From NCBI GenBank assembly GCA_021823555.1, contig JAKANW010000056.1, forward strand, positions 1-10,671: a stretch of 10,671 nt of DNA. Direction: 5' to 3'. Below the pieces are notes generated by a model that saw only the letters and a list, made by a program, of their open reading frames with translations, was not told the DNA's origin and searched no databases. Positions 1-5,514 of this stretch are shown here, piece by piece. The DNA is from Chloroflexota bacterium (GTDB taxonomy: Bacteria; Chloroflexota; Anaerolineae; Anaerolineales; Villigracilaceae). Within the stretch, counting starts at the first letter, position 1. The number at the start of each line of letters is the position of its first letter. Position numbers and translations under genes: made by a program.

Positions 1-350
1 TCGGCTGTCGGCGTCAAGTTGCCGAGCATGTCCACCTCGAGTGTCAGGCGGATCACATCCGAGTCCCCGGCGCGGATCTTGGGTGGGAATTCCAGCGTCA
101 GCCGCCGTTGTTCGGGGATGGCGGGCTGAGGCGCCGGCGTTGCAGAAGCCTGGGTTTCAACCAAAGGCATGATAAAGAGTGGAGTTGGGGTTGAAAGCGC
201 AGGCTGGGATTCGACAGGTTGGGTAGCCGCGGCTTGCTCAGGCTGCGTGGCCGCAGGGGCACCCGCTCCCAGGCCACAAGCCAGGCTGGCGGCGACCAGG
301 GTCAAACCGGCCAGAAAGAGAAAAAGGTTGCGTGAAGACGTATCTCTCAA
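1..350 (-). CDS. Lipoprotein of unknown function (partial, runs off left edge)
   Basis: An open frame on the minus strand starts with TTG at 350 and stays open to the window edge (116 complete codons). The N-terminus is a clear lipoprotein signal peptide: Arg residues at 2 and 7, a hydrophobic core at about 9-21, and a lipobox S-L-A-C with the lipidated Cys at residue 25. An Ala/Pro/Thr/Gln-rich linker of about 50 residues follows, then a more ordered beta-type stretch (LTLEFPPKIRAGDSDVIRLT) that continues out of the window. Only two bases plus the start codon separate it from the ATPase stop, and it is in the same frame as that gene, so it is probably the last gene of the transporter operon. 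No good Shine-Dalgarno precedes the TTG; translational coupling to the ATPase is likely. I do not recognise the family. The signal peptide is seen directly; a role linked to the transporter is inference. Confidence 0.7.
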   Translation of the reverse strand, partial: MRDTSSRNLFLFLAGLTLVAASLACGLGAGAPAATQPEQAAATQPVESQPALSTPTPLFIMPLVETQASATPAPQPAIPEQRRLTLEFPPKIRAGDSDVIRLTLEVDMLGNLTPTA

Positions 351-353
351 CTC

Positions 354-1403
354 TTACATCAGCCAACAGGAATGCGGCGGGAAATTGACCTCCACCGCAT
401 CGCCAACGCGCGGCAGCACCAGCGTGCGCTCATTGAACAGGTCGGCAGAAAGGACCGACCCGCCCACATCCACGCGTATGCGTACGATGGAGCCGAGGAA
501 CATGATCGTCTCCACCTTGCCCGTCAAATTATTCCTGTCCTCCTCGTGGCCAAGACGAAGCTCCTCGGGGCGAATGGCAAGGCGCGGCGGGTCGCCCAGG
601 GGCCGGCTGGGGGGCTGGTCTGCGCGCAGGGGCCGGTCTTTAAAGGTACACGTCCCTATGGCCGCGTCCACTACTTTAACGGGCAGCAGGTTCAACTGTC
701 CGACAAATGATGCGACGAATTCCGTCTGCGGGAAATTGTAGATCTCGAATGGCGTACCCACTTGTTCGATGTGGCCCTGGCTCATCACTACGATCCGGTC
801 GGAAAGCGACAGGGCTTCCTCCTGGTCGTGCGTCACGTAAATGGTGGTGATGCCAAGTTTTTGCTGAATGCGGCGGATCTCCATGCGCAGTTCAACGCGG
901 ATCTTGGCGTCCAATGCCGAAAGTGGTTCGTCGAGCAGCAGCACGCGCGGACGAATGGCCAGGGCACGCGCCAATGCAATGCGCTGCTGCTGCCCGCCCG
1001 ACAATTGGTAGGGATAACGATCACCAAATTTTTTAAGCTGGATGAGATCGAGCATTTCATCCACGCGTTCCTTGATCTCGTTTTCGGGCGTCTTGCGGAC
1101 CTGCAGGCCAAAACCGATGTTCTGCGCCACAGTCATATTCGGGAATAGCGCGTAGGCTTGAAAGACCATGCCGACGTTGCGCTGGTTAGGCGAGAGATGG
1201 GTTATATCCTCCTCGTCGAGGGTAACCAAACCGGTCGTAGGCAGCTCGAAGCCGGCAATCATCCGCAGAGTGGTTGTTTTGCCGCAACCGCTGGAGCCAA
1301 GGAAGGAGACGAACTCGCCCTTCTCGACAGCCAGATTGAAATCTTCCACTGCCGCAGCAGCACCAAAAACCTTTGAGATGTTTGATAGTGTCAAAAATGC
1401 CAT
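354..1403 (-). CDS. ABC transporter ATP-binding protein (PotA/FbpC type, with TOBE domain)
   Basis: This is the ATPase subunit of an importer; it hydrolyses ATP at the cytoplasmic face to drive uptake. All nucleotide-binding motifs are present (numbering from the ATG): Walker A GSSGCGKT 36-43, Q-loop Q82, signature LSGGQ 134-138, Walker B LLLDEP with D158/E159, D-loop SALD 162-165, H-loop H192. The C-terminal ~110 residues resemble the TOBE domain of the polyamine/iron/sulfate family. I chose the ATG at 1403 (349 residues) because GGGTGA lies 5 nt upstream; a GTG at 1412 is in frame, but its bases form part of that Shine-Dalgarno. The length is normal for PotA/FbpC/UgpC-type ATPases. It follows the second permease by 17 nt. 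The substrate cannot be read from the ATPase. Confidence 0.95.
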   Translation of the reverse strand: MAFLTLSNISKVFGAAAAVEDFNLAVEKGEFVSFLGSSGCGKTTTLRMIAGFELPTTGLVTLDEEDITHLSPNQRNVGMVFQAYALFPNMTVAQNIGFGLQVRKTPENEIKERVDEMLDLIQLKKFGDRYPYQLSGGQQQRIALARALAIRPRVLLLDEPLSALDAKIRVELRMEIRRIQQKLGITTIYVTHDQEEALSLSDRIVVMSQGHIEQVGTPFEIYNFPQTEFVASFVGQLNLLPVKVVDAAIGTCTFKDRPLRADQPPSRPLGDPPRLAIRPEELRLGHEEDRNNLTGKVETIMFLGSIVRIRVDVGGSVLSADLFNERTLVLPRVGDAVEVNFPPHSCWLM

Positions 1404-1420
1404 GGATTTCACCCGAAGAG

Positions 1421-2212
1421 TTAATGCGCCCCAGCCAGGCTCTCGGTCTGGCCCCGGCTAAAGAATTGTAGCAGGCCCATGAATGCCCACGTCATCATAA
1501 AGCTGATGATGGCCAGCGATGACGACTCATAGGTCTTGTTCTGCCCCACCAGGGACATGTAAGGCCCGAAGGCTTTGATCCCAACCAGGAAACTGGCAAT
1601 GGTAAATTCACCGATGACGGTTGCCAGCGTGAGGAACGCGCCGCTCAGGATGGCGACCCGCAGGTTTGGGAAGATAATCTTGAAGAGAATGGTCCCCCAA
1701 TTGGCGCCCAGACTCTGGGCAGCCTCGGTTAGCGTGCGGACGTCAATGGCAGCTAGTCCGGTATCCACCGCGCGATACATGTACGGTAATGCCAATACCA
1801 CGTACGCCGCGACCAGGAGGGCGTCGGTTCCGAAGAAAGTACTGGTGAAGAAAAATGGCGCTCCACTGAATACCTGGATCAAGCCAAAGACCAGCACGAT
1901 GGCCGGGACGACAAACGGCAGCATGGTAATGAACTCCACCATGACACGCAATCGCGGGAGGCGCAGACGGATCCAGTACGCGGTGGGAACTACCAGCAGG
2001 ATGCTGACCAGGATGGTAAAGAATCCCATCTCCAACGAGAAGCCAAAGGTTTGCCAAAAAGCCGGGTCTTTGAAGACGTTTGCATAGGCGAGAAAACCCA
2101 ACACACCTTTTTTGGCGCGCAGGGAGAAGTCAAATGTAGCGATCAACGGCATGACAAAATAAAGAACGCCGATTACAATCCAAAACCAGGACCAGAAGGT
2201 ATTACGTTTCAT
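1421..2212 (-). CDS. ABC transporter permease, second subunit (PotC/FbpB-like)
   Basis: This is an inner-membrane channel subunit with about six hydrophobic segments: residues ~10-28, 60-78, 92-115, 130-146, and two more after 185. The cytoplasmic EAA loop that contacts the ATPase is visible at about 162-185 (TEAAQSLGANWGTILFKIIF). I set the start at the ATG at 2212 (263 residues): it overlaps the upstream permease stop as ATGA, and AAGGTGG is placed about 7 nt before it. A GTG at 2224 in the same frame is possible but lacks a ribosome site. The ATGA overlap means tight translational coupling, as expected for two permeases forming one heterodimer. The binding-protein-dependent transport inner membrane family (BPD_transp_1) is clear; the substrate is not. 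Confidence 0.93.
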   Translation of the reverse strand: MKRNTFWSWFWIVIGVLYFVMPLIATFDFSLRAKKGVLGFLAYANVFKDPAFWQTFGFSLEMGFFTILVSILLVVPTAYWIRLRLPRLRVMVEFITMLPFVVPAIVLVFGLIQVFSGAPFFFTSTFFGTDALLVAAYVVLALPYMYRAVDTGLAAIDVRTLTEAAQSLGANWGTILFKIIFPNLRVAILSGAFLTLATVIGEFTIASFLVGIKAFGPYMSLVGQNKTYESSSLAIISFMMTWAFMGLLQFFSRGQTESLAGAH

Positions 2213-3120
2213 TGGCGCAGCCACCTTTCACTGCGTCGGCGCAGGTAATAATAGATGGTCATGGCCACGATCATGACAACGACCATGCCAATGGCCAGCG
2301 CGTATCCCAAGCCGGGATTATGCAAAACATCGCCTTTGATCTGGGAACCGATCACGATGGTGACCAGGTTGATAAACCCACCGGTCAGGGAAATGGCGGT
2401 GGCGTACGCGCCGAAAGCATTGCCAAAGAGCAGGATCATCGCGCCGAGGATGGACGGGGTCAGGATGGGCAATGCCACCTTGCGCCAGTACACACCTTGT
2501 GAGGCGCCCAGGTTCTCGGCCGCCTCCCGCCATTCGCGGCGCAGGCCATCCAGGGCGGGCGTGATGATCAGAACCATCAACGGGAATTGAAAATACATAT
2601 AGGTCAGGGTCAACCCCCAGAACGAATACAAGTTGAAGCCCGCGTTATATAAATCAATGCCAAACAACAACTTTAACAACACCGTGACCATGCCTGTACG
2701 GCCAAGCGTGGCAATAAAAGCAAACGCCAGCGGCACCCCGGCGAAGTTCGAAGCCACCCCGGAAAAGGTCGAGAGCGCCGAACGCACCCAGCGCGGCAGG
2801 CCGCCCACCGTCACAGCATAGGCCATGAAAAAGCCCAGCACGCCTCCGCCCAGCGCAGAGGCCAGGCTGATGCGGATGGTCACCCAGTACGCGTCAACGA
2901 TGGAGGGGTCAAAGAGACCGGCAAAATTCGCCAGCGTGAACTGTCCCTGTGAATCTTGAAAGGCCCCAAACAACAGAGAAACCGAAGGCAGGAAGATAAA
3001 AAGAAAGGCGAACAGGAAAAAAGGCAGGACCCCGATCCAGTTGCGCCATTGAAGGGCGGGACGCGCCTGAGGCGCGTCCCGCTTGCTGTCTACCGTGTTC
3101 GAACTTGTATTATTTGACAT
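2209..3120 (-). CDS. ABC transporter permease, first subunit (PotB/FbpB-like)
   Basis: This is the partner channel subunit, 303 residues, with about six membrane segments starting near residue 29. The EAA loop is at about 198-220 (REAAENLGASQGVYWRKVAL). The N-terminal 26 residues form a hydrophilic cytoplasmic leader rich in Ser, Asn, Arg and Pro. Residues ~13-22 of this leader are encoded by a perfect 12-bp inverted repeat (3056-3082), so part of it may be a tolerated insertion. The ATG at 3120 overlaps the 3' end of the binding-protein gene by 11 nt and has no strong Shine-Dalgarno, so its translation is probably coupled to the gene before it. It ends in a basic tail (LRRRSERWLRQ) overlapping the next permease start. 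Confidence 0.93.
   Translation of the reverse strand: MSNNTSSNTVDSKRDAPQARPALQWRNWIGVLPFFLFAFLFIFLPSVSLLFGAFQDSQGQFTLANFAGLFDPSIVDAYWVTIRISLASALGGGVLGFFMAYAVTVGGLPRWVRSALSTFSGVASNFAGVPLAFAFIATLGRTGMVTVLLKLLFGIDLYNAGFNLYSFWGLTLTYMYFQFPLMVLIITPALDGLRREWREAAENLGASQGVYWRKVALPILTPSILGAMILLFGNAFGAYATAISLTGGFINLVTIVIGSQIKGDVLHNPGLGYALAIGMVVVMIVAMTIYYYLRRRSERWLRQ
3056..3082. repeat. Perfect 12-bp inverted repeat inside the first permease gene
   Basis: The arms GCGGGACGCGCC (3056-3067) and GGCGCGTCCCGC (3071-3082) are exact reverse complements separated by TGA. On the operon transcript this is a very stable GC-rich stem-loop lying 27 nt past the binding-protein stop codon and inside codons ~13-22 of the permease. 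No U-tract follows, so it is not a canonical terminator. Hairpins after the binding-protein gene of ABC operons are known to protect the upstream message (malE-malF of E. coli is the classic case); applying that here is inference. Confidence 0.8.
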
Positions 3121-4222
3121 CCGCGCCGACGACCGTCATCCAATTGTCCGAAATCGTCTTACCGGCGGCGGTGATTTGGTCAATGCTGGGGAAGGCCACG
3201 GGGCCATTGAAAGCCGGCAGCTTGGTAGCCAGATCGGCCGGGATCGCGCCGCGGGACTGCATGTCCTTGTAGCGGATGGGATGGCAGTAGCCCTTGAGCC
3301 AGATGTTCTGACCCTCATCACTGTAGAGGAATTCCATCCACAACTTGGCGGCATTCGGGTGCGGAGCGTAGGCGGAAATGGCCTGGATGTAGATACCGGC
3401 GATGGAACCGCTCTTGGGGTAAACAACCTCGATATTCGGGTTGCCAGCCAGGGTGTCCTTGTCAGCCAGGGCGTTGTAGTCCCAGCGCAGGATCACAGGG
3501 GTTTCGCCCTTGGCCACAGTTGCCTGCTTGGCGATGACCGGCACGAAGTTGCCAGCATCATTGACCTTCTTGAAGAAGTCGAGGCCGGCCTGGACGTTGT
3601 CGAGCGAGCCGCCGTTGTACAGGGCCGCAGCGAAAACGCTCATCTGGGCCTGGGCCGAAGCACGCGGATCGCCAGCCAGGGCAACCTGTCCCTTGTATTC
3701 GGGCTTGAGCAGGTCGGACCAATCCTGCGGGACATTCTGGACGGCGTCCTTATTGACTTCGAAAGCCATCACGCCGTAGTAGTCACCATACCAGTAGCCA
3801 TTGGGATCCTTGGAATCAGCAGGGATGGAATCCCAGGTGGAAACCTTGTAGGGCTGGACCAGGTTTTCGCTGATCAACTGGGGGCCAAAACCGTAACCGA
3901 CGTCAATGACATCGGGGGCCTGTGGACCTTTGTTGTCCTTGTTGGCCTTGATCGCCTGGACCTCATCGCCCGAACCCGCATCCGGGTTCAATTCGTTGAT
4001 GGCGATCCCGTACTTGGCGTTGAAAGCAGTGATGGCTTCGCCATAATTGCACCAATCATGCGGGAGGGCGATGGTTGTCAGGTTGCCCTCGGCCTTGGCT
4101 GCAGAGACCAACGCATCCATCCCGGTTCCACCGCCGCCGGAGGTGGTTTTTGGCGCACAAGCGGCCAACATGGCTCCAATCACGAGCAGGGAAAAGATTT
4201 GGAACAGAATTTTTCGGGTCAT
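3110..4222 (-). CDS. Lipoprotein substrate-binding protein of the ABC importer (AfuA-like family)
   Basis: This is an extracellular solute-binding lipoprotein that captures the substrate and delivers it to the two permeases. I set the start at the ATG at 4222 (370 residues): AAGGAG lies 10 nt upstream, and a signal peptide begins at once (MTRKILFQIF), with lipobox L-A-A-C and the lipidated Cys at residue 22. The 17 in-frame residues upstream (to 4273) would bury the signal sequence. A Gly/Ser linker follows, then a two-lobed family 1 fold: ADVIDVGYG-like strand (PDVIDVGYGFG), GYWYGDYYGVMAFEVNKDA, a DWSDLLKPEYKGQVAL segment, and a C-terminal helix with YSDEGQNIW. These resemble the AfuA/FbpA (iron(III)) and PotD/PhnS relatives. 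Iron, polyamine or aminoethylphosphonate are all possible; I cannot see a decisive ligand motif. Confidence 0.93.
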   Translation of the reverse strand: MTRKILFQIFSLLVIGAMLAACAPKTTSGGGGTGMDALVSAAKAEGNLTTIALPHDWCNYGEAITAFNAKYGIAINELNPDAGSGDEVQAIKANKDNKGPQAPDVIDVGYGFGPQLISENLVQPYKVSTWDSIPADSKDPNGYWYGDYYGVMAFEVNKDAVQNVPQDWSDLLKPEYKGQVALAGDPRASAQAQMSVFAAALYNGGSLDNVQAGLDFFKKVNDAGNFVPVIAKQATVAKGETPVILRWDYNALADKDTLAGNPNIEVVYPKSGSIAGIYIQAISAYAPHPNAAKLWMEFLYSDEGQNIWLKGYCHPIRYKDMQSRGAIPADLATKLPAFNGPVAFPSIDQITAAGKTISDNWMTVVGADVK

Positions 4223-4278
4223 ACTCTTGCTTCTCCTTTTTGGGAAAATTGGGTGAGAACAATACGCTCTCATATAGA

Positions 4279-4284
4279 ATTATA
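4279..4284 (-). promoter_or_regulatory. Candidate -10 box of the ABC importer operon
   Basis: A perfect TATAAT reads on the minus strand at 4284-4279, about 57 nt before the binding-protein ATG, in an AT-rich gap after the small membrane gene. No convincing -35 hexamer is visible at the usual distance, so the call rests on the -10 box and its position alone. Confidence 0.35.
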
Positions 4285-4311
4285 TACCGGAAAGCAAACG
4301 GAAGATATAGT

Positions 4312-4491
4312 TTAACTAACCATTAACGTGTCAGGGAACCAGAACGCTCCCGGCGTGGGAAGTTGCAATTCTGCAGGCGGAATGGACTGGATACGGGTTT
4401 CGTGCCCCATCGGCCAAAACCCCCAAACCAATAAAACCAACGAGGCTGCCAGCACCAGGAGAGCCAGCACGATTCTCGGCTTGATCTTCAT
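4312..4491 (-). CDS. Small single-pass membrane or secreted protein (59 aa), unknown function
   Basis: The frame encodes 59 residues from the ATG at 4491. A basic start (MKIKPR) is followed by a strongly hydrophobic segment of about 20 residues (IVLALLVLAASLVLLVWGFW), then a 30-residue outside tail rich in Pro (SIPPAELQLPTPGAF). It looks like an uncleaved signal anchor. An in-frame ATG at 4506 would overlap the TATAAT box, so the later start is preferred. It lies 89 nt upstream of the binding-protein gene on the same strand and could be the first gene of that transcript. I do not recognise the family. The N-terminal pattern makes a real gene likely; the function is unknown. Confidence 0.55.
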   Translation of the reverse strand: MKIKPRIVLALLVLAASLVLLVWGFWPMGHETRIQSIPPAELQLPTPGAFWFPDTLMVS

Positions 4492-4497
4492 GGGACG

Positions 4498-4503
4498 ATT
4501 ATA
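4498..4503 (-). promoter_or_regulatory. Candidate -10 box directly before the small membrane gene
   Basis: TATAAT reads on the minus strand at 4503-4498, exactly 6 nt before the ATG at 4491. With the usual 6-7 nt from -10 to +1, transcription would begin at or next to the start codon and give a leaderless message, which fits the absence of a Shine-Dalgarno. No good -35 box is seen. Confidence 0.35.
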
Positions 4504-4584
4504 CACTCAGGACACCCTTTTTGTTATAGAATGATATTTATCCTTTGCAGGGCCAGGCAATTACGCCAGCGTCTCACGCCGCGA

Positions 4585-4695
4585 TCAGGAACCATCGGCC
4601 AACAAATACCTCAGAAACGCAACCCTGGCACTGTCATGCAGCAGGAGCGCAAACAGCAATTGCATCAGGACCGCCGCCAGGTAATAAATTCTCAT
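4585..4695 (-). CDS. Possible 36-residue hydrophobic peptide
   Basis: A short minus-strand frame from the ATG at 4695 to the TGA at 4585. It opens with a membrane-spanning stretch (MRIYYLAAVLMQLLFALLL), followed by a charged segment HDSARVAFLRYLLADGS. A GAGGTG sequence lies 4 nt upstream of the ATG, a reasonable though close ribosome site. The ordered composition (hydrophobic block, then amphipathic block) and the Shine-Dalgarno favour a real small gene. It is well below normal gene length and could be chance. No homology is recognised. Confidence 0.35.
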   Translation of the reverse strand: MRIYYLAAVLMQLLFALLLHDSARVAFLRYLLADGS

Positions 4696-4927
4696 GCGAC
4701 ACCTCGTTGCCCTACAGAAAACCGACGATGCACAAGAGTGTAAAAGCTGTCCGGCTGGAATGGGTTAACCGCCCGTTTTGCGCCTGTTAAAGTTGAGTTA
4801 ATGACCGCTGATTCTCTGGAACTTGTCGAGGCGGTCAGACAGTAAATGACAAACAGAGAGCTTTTGCCGCTCAGCACACAGACCGATCATGCGGTATTAT
4901 GTTGAGTAAAATTGAGATCAACATTCA
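4696..4927. other. Intergenic stretch with no supported gene
   Basis: This lies between the divergently transcribed small peptide (minus) and the GxxExxY gene (plus). Short open frames exist on both strands but none has a ribosome site together with protein-like composition. Promoters for both flanking genes should lie here, but I could not pick out a -35/-10 pair with normal spacing. Confidence 0.5.
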
Positions 4928-4954
4928 ACCGCGAAGCGCGCAAAGAACGCCAAG
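4928..4954 (+). repeat. Nonamer array, left bracket of the GxxExxY cassette
   Basis: Three consecutive 9-nt units, ACCGCGAAG CGCGCAAAG AACGCCAAG, fit a consensus NNCGCNAAG. The array is followed by AAGAACCAAAAGGAG, which supplies the Shine-Dalgarno of the GxxExxY gene. The inverted counterpart lies over that gene's stop codon (5394-5420), and a second forward copy is at 5435-5461. Confidence 0.8.
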
Positions 4955-4975
4955 AAGAACCAAAAGGAGTTCAAA

Positions 4976-5398
4976 GTGACGGCAGACATTGAAGCGATTG
5001 CAAGGGACATTGTTGACGCCGCATATAAAGTTCACAAGCAATTTGGACCTGGGCTATTGGAGACCGCATATCAGGCATGTCATGCTTACGAACTTCGCAA
5101 GCGTGGCAGAATTGTGTTGACCGAATTGAAACTTCCGATCATTTACGATGATCAGGAATTTGATGAGGGATACAGAATTGATGAACTGGTTGATAATCTC
5201 GTCATTATTGAAAATAAAGCCGTTGATAGTGTCCTTCCCATCCATTTGGCACAGCTCATCACGAATCTCAAATTGAAAGACTGCAAACTCGGCTTTCTGA
5301 TAAACTGGAACGTGAAACTGATCAAAAACGGAATCCAAAGAGTCGCAAACGGCATCGAGGAATCGCCTCTACCCGTCAAATTTATCAAGAATCCTTAG
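4976..5398 (+). CDS. GxxExxY protein (PD-(D/E)xK nuclease-like)
   Basis: A 140-residue protein starting at GTG, with AAGGAG 7 nt upstream. The family-defining motif G-L-L-E-T-A-Y is at residues 26-32, following the typical helix (IVDAAYKVHKQFGPG). A nuclease-like core follows: D69 on a strand (YRIDELV) and E79-x-K81 (VIIENKAV), matching the D...ExK pattern of PD-(D/E)xK folds. The C-terminal LINWNVKLIKNGIQR segment is also typical. Length is normal. Members are widespread in environmental bacteria and their role is unknown; nuclease activity is inferred from fold-like motifs only. The gene is bracketed by inverted copies of a 27-nt nonamer array; the left one adjoins the ribosome site and the right one contains the stop codon. 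AT-richer than the helicase downstream, it looks like the cargo of a repeat element. Confidence 0.9.
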   Translation: MTADIEAIARDIVDAAYKVHKQFGPGLLETAYQACHAYELRKRGRIVLTELKLPIIYDDQEFDEGYRIDELVDNLVIIENKAVDSVLPIHLAQLITNLKLKDCKLGFLINWNVKLIKNGIQRVANGIEESPLPVKFIKNP

Positions 5399-5420
5399 CG
5401 CTCTTCGCGTACTTCGCGGT
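5394..5420 (-). repeat. Nonamer array, right bracket of the GxxExxY cassette
   Basis: Units CTTAGCGCT CTTCGCGTA CTTCGCGGT are the reverse orientation of the NNCGCNAAG array. The TAG stop codon of the GxxExxY gene (5396-5398) lies within the first unit. Together with the following AAAAA, this is also the first copy of a perfect 30-bp direct repeat (5398-5427 and 5480-5509). Confidence 0.8.
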
Positions 5421-5434
5421 GCAAAAAGCAATTA

Positions 5435-5502
5435 ACCGCCAAGGGCGCTAAGAACGCGAAGAAAACCAAAAGAATCTTTGCGCTCTTCGCGTACTTCGCG
5501 GT
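5435..5502. repeat. Empty inverted pair of nonamer arrays (imperfect hairpin)
   Basis: A forward array (ACCGCCAAG GGCGCTAAG AACGCGAAG, 5435-5461) and a reverse array (CTTTGCGCT CTTCGCGTA CTTCGCGGT, 5476-5502) are separated by 14 nt (AAAACCAAAAGAAT). The arms pair at about 21 of 27 positions. Arms and spacer resemble the two ends of the GxxExxY cassette next door, without a gene between them. The right arm ends 12 nt before the helicase start codon. Confidence 0.75.
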
Positions 5503-5514
5503 GCAAAAAAAAAT

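Noticed and set aside
169..741. Plus-strand 190-codon open frame opposite the ATPase and lipoprotein genes
   Set aside because: It is antisense to two well-supported minus-strand genes, rich in Arg/Ser/Thr as expected of a shadow, and lacks a domain pattern.
3083..4315. Plus-strand 410-codon open frame opposite the substrate-binding protein
   Set aside because: It is longer than the real gene but antisense to a protein with a signal peptide, lipobox and clear family motifs; its composition is that of a GC-driven shadow.
5394..5502. CRISPR array from the repeated GCG/CTTCGCG units
   Set aside because: Units are 9 nt, contiguous, degenerate and inverted, with no unique spacers and no cas genes.
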